NCBI RefSeq assembly: GCF_902497895.1
Contig: NZ_CABVHQ010000024.1
Span: 21,680 to 85,679, forward strand
From: Pseudomonas fluorescens
GTDB lineage: Bacteria > Pseudomonadota > Gammaproteobacteria > Pseudomonadales > Pseudomonadaceae
Direction of reading: 5' to 3'
Length of the DNA: 64,000 bases
The notes beneath the pieces were generated by a model. That model was not told the origin of the DNA. It ran no database searches and worked only from the letters and a program-made list of their open reading frames with translations. The translations under genes and the position numbers were made by a program. Below are positions 26,682-35,437 of the stretch, piece by piece. The stretch's first letter is position 1. Each line of letters opens with the position of its first letter.

Positions 26682-27596
26682 ATGAACCGTAATGACCTGC
26701 GTCGTGTCGACCTGAACCTGTTGATCGTGTTCGAAACATTGATGCATGAACGCAGTGTGACCCGTGCTGCGGAGAAACTGTTCCTCGGCCAGCCGGCCAT
26801 CAGCGCGGCCTTGTCACGCCTGCGCAGTCTATTCGACGACCCGCTGTTCGTGCGCACCGGGCGCAGCATGGAACCTTCCGCCCGGGCGGTGGAAATCTTC
26901 GCCCTGCTCTCGCCGGCGCTGGATTCGATCTCCACTGCGGTGAGCCGCGCCTCGGAGTTCGACCCGGCGACCAGCACCGCGGTGTTTCGAATCGGACTGT
27001 CGGACGACGTCGAGTTTGCCCTGCTGCCAATGCTGCTCAAACGCCTGCGCGCCGAATCGCCGGGCATTGTGCTGGTGGTGCGGCGGGTCAACTACATATT
27101 GATGCCGGGGATGCTGGCGTCTGGCGAAATCTCGATCGGCGTCAGCTACACCACCGATCTGCCAGCCAACGCCAAACGCAAGGTCCTGCGCCGCAGCCTG
27201 CCGAAACTGCTGCGCGCCGACAGCATGCCCGGGGCCTTGAGCCTGGATGACTTCTGCGCCCGTCCCCATGCCCTGGTGTCGTTTGCCGGCGACCTCAGCG
27301 GGTTTATCGATGAGGAGCTGGAGAAACTCGGGCGCAAACGGCATGTGGTGCTCGCTGTCCCGCAGTTCAATGGTTTAAGCACGCTGCTGGCGGGTACCGA
27401 CATCGTCGCCACCGTGCCCGACTACACCGCCGAGGCGCTGACCGCCGCCGGAGGCGTTCGCGCCGAAGACCCGCCGCTGCCCACCCGCACTTTCGAATTG
27501 CACATGGCCTGGCGTGGTTCCCAGGACAATGATCCGGGCGAGCGCTGGTTGCGGTCGCGGATACAGATGTTCTTTGGGGATCCGGACAGCCTCTGA
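26682..27596 (+). CDS. LysR-family transcriptional regulator
   Basis: 304 residues. The N-terminal winged helix reads LRRVDLNLLIVFETLMHERSVTRAAEKLFLGQPAISAALSRLR, a clear LysR HTH; the C-terminal half is the effector-binding domain. Start ATG at 26682 has AGGA at 26672; the longer frame from 26658 lacks a site. It diverges from the MDR oxidoreductase and precedes the M20 amidohydrolase on the same strand, with a 111-base gap. It could sense an aromatic or amide effector, an inference from its location only. Confidence 0.92.
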   Translation: MNRNDLRRVDLNLLIVFETLMHERSVTRAAEKLFLGQPAISAALSRLRSLFDDPLFVRTGRSMEPSARAVEIFALLSPALDSISTAVSRASEFDPATSTAVFRIGLSDDVEFALLPMLLKRLRAESPGIVLVVRRVNYILMPGMLASGEISIGVSYTTDLPANAKRKVLRRSLPKLLRADSMPGALSLDDFCARPHALVSFAGDLSGFIDEELEKLGRKRHVVLAVPQFNGLSTLLAGTDIVATVPDYTAEALTAAGGVRAEDPPLPTRTFELHMAWRGSQDNDPGERWLRSRIQMFFGDPDSL

Positions 27597-27707
27597 AAAG
27601 GGTTGCCAAATCGACCTCTCAGGCCCTGATTGGCTCCAGGGCGTTCTCAATCAGATCTTTTGTAGCGACTGCTACAGGGCGCTGCATCAATGTCAGGAGT
27701 TGAAACA

Positions 27708-29039
27708 ATGCGATCACTCAAACCTCCAAAGTTGCTGGCCTGTCTGCTGCTGGGCCTCACCGGTGCCGCCCAGGCACAACCACCCGGCGCACTTGAGGAG
27801 CAGGCTTACAGCCGTGCTGCAGCCGTGGAGCAGAAGCTGATTGAATGGCGCCGCGATATTCACCAACATCCAGAACTGGGCGACCAGGAGACGCGCACCG
27901 CCAAGCTGGTGGCTGACCACCTGCGCAAGCTCGGCCTTGAGGTTCACACTGGCATTGCGCGCACCGGCGTGGTGGGCATTCTCGACGGTGGCAAGCCTGG
28001 GCCTACCGTGGCACTACGCGCCGACATGGACGCCCTGCCGGTCAAGGAACCGGAGGGCCTGCCATTCGCCTCCAAGGCCCGCGGCACCTATCAGGGCAAG
28101 GAAGTGGACGTTATGCACGCCTGCGGCCACGATGCTCACACCGCCATGCTGATGGCCACGGCCGAAGTGCTGGCGGGCATGCGCGAGAAGCTGCCTGGCA
28201 AGGTGATGTTCATCTTCCAGCCTGCGGAAGAGGGATCGAGCCAGGTCATGCCCGGCCAGAACAAGCTTTGGGGTGCGCAGCTGATGCTGCAAGAGGGGGT
28301 GTTCGACAAGCTTAAACCCGATGCGGTCTTCGCTGTGCACGTCATGCCTGGACGATCAGGGGAGCTCAGCTGGCGCACTGGCGCGACCACTGCCAGCAGC
28401 GATGACCTGCAGATCACCGTCACCGGCAAGCAGGGTCATGGCGGCATGCCCTGGAACACCGTCGACCCTGTAGTGACCGCAGCCCAAGTGCTCACCGGCC
28501 TGCAGACCGTGGTGAGCCGCCGGACCAATCTGACGCAGTCGCCAGCGGTGGTCACCGTCGGCATGATCCAGGGCGGCAGCGCCCCCAACATTATCCCGGA
28601 GCAAGTACAAATGGCCGGCACCATTCGTACCTACGACGAGAAGGTCCGTGCGCAGGTCGCTCGCGACGTGAAACTCACCGCCGAGAAGATCGCCGAAAGC
28701 GCGGACGCCAAGGCTGAGGTTTCGGTGGTCCCGGCTTATGGCACTACGATGAACGACGAAAAGCTCGCGGGGCAAATGGCTCCCGTGTTTGCCCGGGCGG
28801 CCTCTGGCAAGGTTGCCACTACCCCGCTGGTCGGTGCCTCCGAGGACTTCTCCTTTTTCGCCCAACAAGTGCCTGGGCTTTATTTCTTCCTTGGCGTAAC
28901 TCCGGATGGCCAAGACCCGGCGACCGCCGCGCCTAACCATAATCCGCAATTCTTCGTGGATGAAAGCGCGCTAGTCGTCGGAGCACGGGCGCTGTCAGGG
29001 GTGACCATCCAGTTTCTGGAGACAGGGAAAGAGGGATGA
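27708..29039 (+). CDS. Exported M20 amidohydrolase (hippurate hydrolase-like)
   Basis: 443-residue metallo-amidohydrolase with a cleavable signal (LLACLLLGLTGAAQAQ, about residue 24). Metal-binding motifs of the M20D group are seen: ADMDALPV, HACGHDAHTAMLM (about 137), and the general-base pair in PAEEGS (about 172), with GHGGMPW and the final HNPQF region. Such enzymes cleave N-acyl amino acids, including hippurate to benzoate and glycine. The start ATG at 27708 follows AGGAG. It runs toward the convergent benzoate cluster on the opposite strand; hippurate as substrate is an inference from that neighbour only. Confidence 0.88.
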   Translation: MRSLKPPKLLACLLLGLTGAAQAQPPGALEEQAYSRAAAVEQKLIEWRRDIHQHPELGDQETRTAKLVADHLRKLGLEVHTGIARTGVVGILDGGKPGPTVALRADMDALPVKEPEGLPFASKARGTYQGKEVDVMHACGHDAHTAMLMATAEVLAGMREKLPGKVMFIFQPAEEGSSQVMPGQNKLWGAQLMLQEGVFDKLKPDAVFAVHVMPGRSGELSWRTGATTASSDDLQITVTGKQGHGGMPWNTVDPVVTAAQVLTGLQTVVSRRTNLTQSPAVVTVGMIQGGSAPNIIPEQVQMAGTIRTYDEKVRAQVARDVKLTAEKIAESADAKAEVSVVPAYGTTMNDEKLAGQMAPVFARAASGKVATTPLVGASEDFSFFAQQVPGLYFFLGVTPDGQDPATAAPNHNPQFFVDESALVVGARALSGVTIQFLETGKEG

Positions 29040-29176
29040 TAGTCCCGAGCGCTCAATAAATATCAGATGTCTCGACGGCGGGCGGGTCAGTTGCCTAACG
29101 GCATCGGCCCTGACTCGCCTCCCTTGCGTCACCTTCACGCCCACCGGGATGGGCTTTGCATTGTCACATCACACCC

Positions 29177-29470
29177 TCACTGCAGCTCGCTCAACACACG
29201 CTCCATTTCCTGCTCGCTGAGCGCGCGCAGCGTCGTTGTGCGCAGATTTCCTTGTGCCGCCACGGCCACAGCTGCCTTCATGACGGTCTCGTCATCGGGA
29301 GCGTCGATTATCAGCACAGCATCGTACTGACCCATCGTCCAGAAAAACTCCCGGGCATTCACGCCAAGGCTTGCAAACAGCTCCTGTACCGCCCGGCCCC
29401 GCGTGACGGTGTCCTTCGCGTTGCGTGCCCCCTGATCGGTCCAATTCGCCAACAGCACGTACTTCGCCAT
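29177..29470 (-). CDS. GYD domain protein
   Basis: 97-residue soluble protein. Segments KYVLLANWTDQGARNAKD, FFWTMGQYDAVLIIDAPDDETVMKA fit the GYD family (YDAVLI corresponds to the GYD/DIV motif). ATG follows AAGGAGG, so translation should be strong. It is the promoter-distal gene of the minus-strand ben block. Function is unknown. Confidence 0.85.
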   Translation of the reverse strand: MAKYVLLANWTDQGARNAKDTVTRGRAVQELFASLGVNAREFFWTMGQYDAVLIIDAPDDETVMKAAVAVAAQGNLRTTTLRALSEQEMERVLSELQ

Positions 29471-29583
29471 TTCATCCTCCTTACTCAGGTCGTCAGAAAG
29501 CCTGGCTGTTTACTGCAGCAACTCACTATAGCAGCGGCTTTTCATGTGGTACCTCGGTTATCCAAACGTGATCGTGCGCGGCA

Positions 29584-30411
29584 TCATGCCGGCAATCCCA
29601 GTATCAACCGCGCCTCGGCGGGCGTGGCTGCCCGGGCGTCATGGCTGGCACATCGTTCAACAGCGATCCCTACCAGCTCTGCGTTGCTCTTGGCAAGCCG
29701 ATCCTTGCTGATTCGAATATTGTCTTCCAGCCCTGTCCGAACCGCGTCGCCATTGCGTTTCAGCACCCAGTCGATCACATCGGTCTGGTACCGGCCGATG
29801 CCGGCCGCCGTCCATGTCGCCTTGGGCAGGACGCGCTTGAGTTCACCGAGCAGAATATCAAGCAAGTGTTCTTCCACCGGCATGGCATTTTTTATCCCCA
29901 TCACGAACTGCACGTGCGGATGATCGGTCAGCAAACCGCTGTCGACCAGGCGTTGGGTTCCATAGATATGCGACAGATCGAAAATTTCGATCTCTGGCAC
30001 GACCCCATTCTCTTTCATGCGTGTTGCCAATTCCACGACCAGTGCTGGCGCATTCTCGTAGACCATAGTGGGAAAATTGACCGACCCTGTGGCTAGCGAC
30101 GCCATGTCTGGCTTGAGTGAAAGCGGATTTGCGCGCGCGCTTTGATCGCGGCCCCGGCCACCCGTTGAAAACTGTACGATCATCCCCGGACAGTGTTTGC
30201 GCACGCCCTCCAGAACTTGCCCAAATAAAGCAGGTTCCGAAGACGAGCTTTCATCAGGGTTACGAACATGAAGATGGACCAGTGATGCGCCTGCTTCGAA
30301 CGCTTTATGCGTCGATTCGATCTGTTCGCTAGCGGTCACGGGAATGGCCGGATTATCCTTTTTACGTGGCACCGATCCGGTGATCGCCACGGCAATGACT
30401 ACTGGCCTCAT
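29584..30411 (-). CDS. BKACE (3-keto-5-aminohexanoate cleavage enzyme) family protein
   Basis: 275 residues, zinc-dependent Claisen-type condensation/cleavage enzyme family (former DUF849): a beta-keto acid and acetyl-CoA give acetoacetate and an acyl-CoA. Seen: VVIAVAITGSVPRK, the strand motif VHLHVRNPDESSS (HxH zinc pair), and FSTGGRG, all typical. Length matches the family. AAGGAG precedes the ATG. It follows benD with an 84-base gap in the same direction, and precedes the GYD gene. Because the operon makes beta-ketoadipate precursors, beta-ketoadipate is a reasonable substrate guess, giving succinyl-CoA plus acetoacetate. Confidence 0.9.
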   Translation of the reverse strand: MRPVVIAVAITGSVPRKKDNPAIPVTASEQIESTHKAFEAGASLVHLHVRNPDESSSSEPALFGQVLEGVRKHCPGMIVQFSTGGRGRDQSARANPLSLKPDMASLATGSVNFPTMVYENAPALVVELATRMKENGVVPEIEIFDLSHIYGTQRLVDSGLLTDHPHVQFVMGIKNAMPVEEHLLDILLGELKRVLPKATWTAAGIGRYQTDVIDWVLKRNGDAVRTGLEDNIRISKDRLAKSNAELVGIAVERCASHDARAATPAEARLILGLPA

Positions 30412-30495
30412 AAAAATCTCCTTTCAGTTCAGTTTGCGATCCAGCTGAATGAAGGGCGGCATTTGGCCGAACTGCGCTCGTCGCTAAAGGTGTCT

Positions 30496-31281
30496 TTAGC
30501 CGAGGTCGCCGCCGCCCACAGGCAGTACGGATCCGGTAATGTAGGACGACTCGTCGGATGCAAAAAACAGGATCGGTGCCACCTGCTCGTCTATCGAGCC
30601 GTAACGATGCATCAGGCTCGACGCTGTGGTCTGGTCGACAATCGCCTGATACCAGACTTTTTCCTGCGGGGTCTGCTTGCTGGCGTTGCGCGCAATCTTG
30701 CGTGGCGGAGCATCGGTGCCACCCGGCGCGGTGGCATTGATGCGGATGCCATTATTGGCGTGCTCCATCGCCAAGGACGCCGTCAGCGCATTCACGCCGC
30801 CCTTGGCCGCCGCGTACGGAACGCGATGGATGCTGCGCGTGGCGACCGATGACACATTGACGATCACGCCCTTCTTTTTTTTGAGCATGAACGGGAGCAC
30901 AGCGCGGCAGCACCACAGCGTGGGAAACAGCGAACGCCGGATTTCGGCCTCGATCTGCACCTCTTCGTAATGCTCAAAGGGCTTGGCCCAGATTGTGCCC
31001 CCAACGTTGTTGATCAGCACATCGATCCGCTTGAACTTTTCCAGACACTCGGCCATTACAGCCTGTGCTCCCGCGAAGGTCTCGAGGTCAGCCTGGAAAG
31101 CGGCTGCCTTGCCGCCGCTTCCGGTTATTTCGGCCAACACCTCGTTGACGATGTCGGAGCGGTCTACCGCCAGCACAGTGCCACCCTCGGCCGCTACACG
31201 TAGCGCCACACCACGACCGATGCCCTGTGCGGCGCCAGTGACGATCACGACCTTGTCGTGGAAGCGATTAGGGTGATTCAT
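30496..31281 (-). CDS. benD: BenD, cis-1,6-dihydroxycyclohexadiene carboxylate dehydrogenase
   Basis: 261-residue short-chain dehydrogenase that oxidises the benzoate cis-diol to catechol and CO2 with NAD. The cofactor motif TGAAQGIGRG is near residue 13, NNVGG is present, and the catalytic YAAAK near 157 is intact. I chose the ATG at 31281, which overlaps the benC stop by ATGA, rather than the frame's first codon at 31359. Order benA-benB-benC-benD on the minus strand is the classical operon order. Confidence 0.93.
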   Translation of the reverse strand: MNHPNRFHDKVVIVTGAAQGIGRGVALRVAAEGGTVLAVDRSDIVNEVLAEITGSGGKAAAFQADLETFAGAQAVMAECLEKFKRIDVLINNVGGTIWAKPFEHYEEVQIEAEIRRSLFPTLWCCRAVLPFMLKKKKGVIVNVSSVATRSIHRVPYAAAKGGVNALTASLAMEHANNGIRINATAPGGTDAPPRKIARNASKQTPQEKVWYQAIVDQTTASSLMHRYGSIDEQVAPILFFASDESSYITGSVLPVGGGDLG

Positions 31282-32294
31282 GCTGTGCGCGCCTCGTTGT
31301 CCGACGAGAACTTCTCGAACAGGAAGTTCTTCGGGGTAACGCCCACACCCGCGATCCACTTGCGCACGCCTTCGACCATGGGCGGCGGACCGCAGACATA
31401 GACGTCAACGCTGCCGTCGTGAAGGTCACCGGCCGACAGGTGATCGGTCACATAGCCGAGTTTTGGGTGTCCACTTTCGCGGTCGACCACGCAGGTGAAG
31501 AATTCGAAGTTCGGCATGATTGACTTGATCTCGGCCAGCGTGTCGAGCTCAACCAGGTCGTCGTTCGTGTTGACACCGTAGGCCAGCCGGATCGGTTGCG
31601 TGGTCGGGTTGTCCTTCAGCCACAGCAGCATCGACAGGAACGGCGCGAGCCCCGTGCCACCGGCAAGCATCAGGATCGGGCGCACCGTCGGGCGCAGGTA
31701 GAAGCTGCCATAGGGGCCGGTGAACATCATGAAATCATCTGGCTGGGCCTTGTTGCGCATGTAAGTGCTCATCAGGCCGTCGGGAACGTCGCGGATCAAG
31801 AAGGACAATTGCGTCTGGTTCGGCGCCGAGCTGAACGAGTACGAGCGCGTCTCTTTGGTGCCCGGCACCTGCAGGTTCACGTATTGCCCAGGCAGAAACG
31901 CGAGCGGCCGCTCTGCCTGCACCGAAAACGACACTGTCGTTGCGGAATCGCGCGCGATGTCCGTCAGTTTACCGCCGTGCGAGCCGACCACGGTCTTGCA
32001 CGCTGCCGACGAAGCAGGAATGCGCACGACACAGTCCGACGTCGGCTTCATCTGGCAGGTGAGCACGTAACCGCTGGCAGCTTCGTCGTCCGTCAGGGCG
32101 TCCTCGATATATTCGCCCATCGTGAAGTCGCCGCTCTCGCAATGGGATTTGCAGGTGCCGCAGGCGCCGTCGCGACAGTCAAGCGGGATATTGATCTTGG
32201 CCCGGTAGGCAGCGTCACAGACCAGTTCGTCGGCGTTGCACGGAATGATCCGTGACACCCCGTCTTCAAATTGCAGCGCAATGTTGTAGTTCAT
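31278..32294 (-). CDS. benC: BenC, benzoate 1,2-dioxygenase reductase
   Basis: 338-residue electron-transfer component. An N-terminal plant-type 2Fe-2S ferredoxin domain has the cysteine motif CRDGACGTCKSHC (about 40-52) and a fourth Cys near 84. It is followed by FAD- (RSYSFSSAPNQ) and NAD-binding (LAGGTGLAP) domains of ferredoxin reductases. It passes electrons from NADH to the Rieske oxygenase BenAB. The stop overlaps benD by ATGA. Confidence 0.94.
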   Translation of the reverse strand: MNYNIALQFEDGVSRIIPCNADELVCDAAYRAKINIPLDCRDGACGTCKSHCESGDFTMGEYIEDALTDDEAASGYVLTCQMKPTSDCVVRIPASSAACKTVVGSHGGKLTDIARDSATTVSFSVQAERPLAFLPGQYVNLQVPGTKETRSYSFSSAPNQTQLSFLIRDVPDGLMSTYMRNKAQPDDFMMFTGPYGSFYLRPTVRPILMLAGGTGLAPFLSMLLWLKDNPTTQPIRLAYGVNTNDDLVELDTLAEIKSIMPNFEFFTCVVDRESGHPKLGYVTDHLSAGDLHDGSVDVYVCGPPPMVEGVRKWIAGVGVTPKNFLFEKFSSDNEARTA

Positions 32295-32328
32295 GAGATC
32301 GCCTTTCTCGGCTGAAATCCGGTGACCG

Positions 32329-32817
32329 TCAAATGTGGTAGATGTCGAGCAAGTGGTGAATGTAGTCGTTCTTCAACACTACGTACTTGCGCTTGATTAG
32401 AGGCTGGTCGCCTGAGGTATCGAGCGTGTATTGAGAGGTTCCGAAATACAGGTCGACGATGTCGTAGCGGAAGCTGTGCGTCGTCCAGTTGAACGTCAGT
32501 TCACAGTTCTTCTCGTCCTGGGACAGCACCTCAATGTTGCTGATCGAATGACCGGTACGGGTATCTGGCGTGGATGCACTGGAGCGGTCGGTCTCGATGC
32601 GGAAGACCCGATCTTCCAGCCCCTGCTTGCTGGGATAATAGATCAGCGAGACTTCGTTGTGCGGATCCGTCGTCAGTGTGTCGTCATCGTCCCAAGAGGG
32701 CATGAAGAACTCGACATCGGGCGCGTAGAACGCCAGCCAGTCGGCCCAGCGGTGTTCATCCAGGGCACGGGCTTCCTGATACAGAAAGGTCTGAATGGCT
32801 TCATAAGACAGCATCAT
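32329..32817 (-). CDS. benB: BenB, benzoate 1,2-dioxygenase small subunit
   Basis: 162-residue beta subunit of the Rieske ring-hydroxylating dioxygenase. The cone-shaped NTF2-like fold pattern is visible: [23 protein letters not shown] at the start and [22 protein letters not shown] at the end are the usual BenB ends. The start overlaps the benA stop by 17 bases. It pairs with BenA in an alpha3-beta3 oxygenase. Confidence 0.94.
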   Translation of the reverse strand: MMLSYEAIQTFLYQEARALDEHRWADWLAFYAPDVEFFMPSWDDDDTLTTDPHNEVSLIYYPSKQGLEDRVFRIETDRSSASTPDTRTGHSISNIEVLSQDEKNCELTFNWTTHSFRYDIVDLYFGTSQYTLDTSGDQPLIKRKYVVLKNDYIHHLLDIYHI

Positions 32818-34165
32818 TGACCTCCCCCAGGGCTTGCTCGGCCGCGTAGGCCTTTTTCATGGTCTCCAGCCAGAAATCGTGTTGCCCGAGGTACAAGCCC
32901 TCGTCCTCGGTCTTGACGCAACTCAGCTCTGGCTTCAGGCCGATCAGGTCGGCATTCTCATCGGCACCCTTGATCCAGTGTGCCGCGCCGCGGCTCATGT
33001 CGTTCCACTTCACGGCGCGCGCCTGATAGCCGAGCTGGCACGAGCGGAACTCCTCCAGGTCATCGGGAGTCGCCATGCCGGAGGCATTGAAGAAGTCTTC
33101 GTATTGCCGCAGGCGCCGCTCGCGCGCCTCGGCCGGCTCGCCCTTCGGTGCGATGCAATAGATCGTGGCTTCACTCTTGTTCACCGAGATCGGCCGCACC
33201 ACGCGAATCTGCGAGCTGAACTGGTCCATCAGGTAGACGTTCGGGTACAGGCACAGGTTGCGCGACTTGCCCAGCATCCAGTCCGCCCGCGCTTCGCCGA
33301 ACTTATCGACCCATTCAGCACGCTGGGTATACAGCGGCCGGTCTTCAGGGTTGGACCAGTTGGTCCACAGCAGGATATGGCCGTTCTTGAACGAATACGA
33401 GCCACCCCCCTGCTGGGCCCATTTGCCGGCGTTCATCGCCTTGACGGTGTCGACCTTGCCGTCGGCGCTGCGCCGGCTGGTGGTGGCGGCGTAGTTCCAG
33501 TGCACCGCAGACACGTGGTAGCCGTCGGCGCCGTTCTCGGTCTGCAATTTCCAGTTGCCGTCGAAGCTGTAGGTCGACGAGCCACGTAGGACCTCGATGC
33601 CGTCGGGTGACTGATCAACGATCATGTCGATGATCTTGGCCGCCTCGCCGAGATGTTCGGTCAACGGCAACACATCTGGGTTGACGCTACCGAACAGGAA
33701 GCCCCGGTAGCTTTCGAAGGCCCCGAGCTTCTTCATGTCATGGCTGCCCTCGCAGTTGAAGCTCGGCGGGTAGCCCGCCTCAGCGTTCTGGTCCTTGACC
33801 TTGAGCAGCTTGCCGCTGTTGTTGAAAGTCCAGCCGTGGAAAGGGCAGGTAAAGCTGGATTTGTTGCCCTTCTTGTGCCTGCACAGAATGGCGCCACGAT
33901 GCGTGCAGGTGTTTGCAAGCGCATTGAGCTTGCCGTCCTTGCTGCGCGTGATGACGACCGGCTGACGGCCGATGTACACGGTCAGAAAGTCGTTGACTTT
34001 GGGGATCTGGCTTTCGTGCGCGAGGTAAACCCAGTTGCCCTCGAAGATGTACTTCATCTCCAGTTCGAACAGCTGTTCGTCGGTGAAAACAGACCGGTCC
34101 AGCCGATAGGCGTGGTTGACCGGGTCGTCTACGAGCATGGCTTCGAGCTGCTTGAGGTTTATCAC
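32801..34165 (-). CDS. benA: BenA, benzoate 1,2-dioxygenase large subunit
   Basis: 454-residue alpha subunit. The Rieske centre motifs CTHRGAIL and CPFHGWTF (about 89-115) and the mononuclear iron site ([15 protein letters not shown], His/His) are intact. It converts benzoate to the 1,2-cis-diol. Start is GTG at 34165 with AGGAG upstream. It is preceded by a 193-base gap to catA on the same strand. Confidence 0.95.
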   Translation of the reverse strand: MINLKQLEAMLVDDPVNHAYRLDRSVFTDEQLFELEMKYIFEGNWVYLAHESQIPKVNDFLTVYIGRQPVVITRSKDGKLNALANTCTHRGAILCRHKKGNKSSFTCPFHGWTFNNSGKLLKVKDQNAEAGYPPSFNCEGSHDMKKLGAFESYRGFLFGSVNPDVLPLTEHLGEAAKIIDMIVDQSPDGIEVLRGSSTYSFDGNWKLQTENGADGYHVSAVHWNYAATTSRRSADGKVDTVKAMNAGKWAQQGGGSYSFKNGHILLWTNWSNPEDRPLYTQRAEWVDKFGEARADWMLGKSRNLCLYPNVYLMDQFSSQIRVVRPISVNKSEATIYCIAPKGEPAEARERRLRQYEDFFNASGMATPDDLEEFRSCQLGYQARAVKWNDMSRGAAHWIKGADENADLIGLKPELSCVKTEDEGLYLGQHDFWLETMKKAYAAEQALGEVNDAVL

Positions 34166-34358
34166 GCTGATCTCCTGTGTGCTGTCGGAATCGAACGTAC
34201 ACCCGTGTGAGCGTTTGATGCGTTGAATCGTGAATCGTCAAGGTATGAGTTCATTCCCACCACCGAAGCATAGTCCTGCATCGGCACTGGGTTAATTCAT
34301 ATTGCTCTGGCGAGTCGCTGGGCGCCAATGTCACCTGCTCCAATGCTGGCCTTCAGGC

Positions 34359-35273
34359 TTAAGCAGTTACCCGTGCCATGCGGGAAGCGGGCGACGCTTC
34401 GCTCTCATTGACGGCTTTTTGCATCACGAAATTGAAGCGCGAACGGGTAAATGGCGCGTTGATACCCAGCGACTCGTAACCGACCGGTGGCACATTACGC
34501 TCCAGCTCCACGATCAGGCCGTCGCGTGTGGCGAAGGCAAAGTCGTCGTCAATGTAGGTGTCACCTGGAATGTTGACCTGCGTGGTCAGAGTCCGCAGAC
34601 CTGGGGCTGCGATCAGGAAGTGGATGTGCGCCGGGCGGTTACCGTGTCGGCCCAGCGCGTCAAACAACTCCGAAGTCGGGCTGTCGGGCGGAATCCCGTA
34701 GCCGGGCGGCAGGTAGCTGCGAAAGCGGTAATGACCCTGTGCATCGGTTTCGATCTGGCGACGCAGCTCGTAGGGCTTCATACCGGGGAAGAAATGCGAA
34801 TACCCACCTTTCTCATTGGCATGCCACACATCGACCAGAGCCCCGGCTACCGGTTTACCTTCCAGGTCAAGCACCTGACCTTCCATGACCAGCAGTTCGC
34901 CTTTGGGCTCGCCTTCGTCCAGGCGCGCTTCGCCGTGGGACCGCGGAGCACCAGCGATGAACAGCGGACCCTCAATTGCACGCGGCGTACCACCCGTGCG
35001 GCCGGCCTTCTGGTCGGCTTCATCGGCACGAATGTCGAGCAGGCGGTCAAAGCCCAGGCCGGCGGTGATCAGACCAATCTGTCCGCTCTGGCTCGTGCGG
35101 GTCAGCCAGTCCATAGCCTTCCAGAATTCGTCGGCACTCACATCCATGTCATCGATGGTTTTGAACAGGTCGGTGACGATACGCTGGGTGAGCGCGCGCA
35201 CGCGCGGGTTGCCAGCGGCGATCTGCCTGGTGTTTACCAATTCGAGCAATTGATTCTGGGTGAGTTCAGTCAT
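34359..35273 (-). CDS. catA: CatA, catechol 1,2-dioxygenase
   Basis: 304-residue intradiol dioxygenase that opens catechol to cis,cis-muconate. Iron ligands are in place: the tyrosine of GGYSHF (about 157), the tyrosine of SYLPPGYG (about 196) and the two histidines in RPAHIHF (about 220). The start ATG follows the catC remnant by 27 bases on the same strand. A normal benzoate-cat order in Pseudomonas is catBCA; it is kept here, except that catC is broken. Confidence 0.95.
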   Translation of the reverse strand: MTELTQNQLLELVNTRQIAAGNPRVRALTQRIVTDLFKTIDDMDVSADEFWKAMDWLTRTSQSGQIGLITAGLGFDRLLDIRADEADQKAGRTGGTPRAIEGPLFIAGAPRSHGEARLDEGEPKGELLVMEGQVLDLEGKPVAGALVDVWHANEKGGYSHFFPGMKPYELRRQIETDAQGHYRFRSYLPPGYGIPPDSPTSELFDALGRHGNRPAHIHFLIAAPGLRTLTTQVNIPGDTYIDDDFAFATRDGLIVELERNVPPVGYESLGINAPFTRSRFNFVMQKAVNESEASPASRMARVTA

Positions 35274-35300
35274 GACGGGGTCCCCTAAGGGTGGTTTTGA

Positions 35301-35426
35301 TTAATAGCAGATGGGTGAGCTGCGAGCGGGGTCACCTTTGGCTTTTTCACGGGCCTTGATTTCATCGGCCTGCTCAAGCGGCAGGTCGCGCGCAATGTTC
35401 ACATCCATCCGAACCAGATAAAGCAT
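35301..35426 (-). pseudogene. catC: catC remnant, muconolactone isomerase truncated
   Basis: The ATG at 35426, after GGAG in its leader, starts MLYLVRMDVNIARDLPLEQADEI, the typical N-terminus of muconolactone isomerase. The frame ends with TAA at 35301 after only 41 codons; the family is about 92-97 residues. The last residues after KAREKA (KGDPARSSPICY) do not look like the family. There is no downstream part of the gene: catA starts 27 bases after the stop. This indicates an internal or 3' deletion of roughly 50 codons. It is not functional as an isomerase. Confidence 0.85.
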
Positions 35427-35437
35427 GGGCGCTCTCC

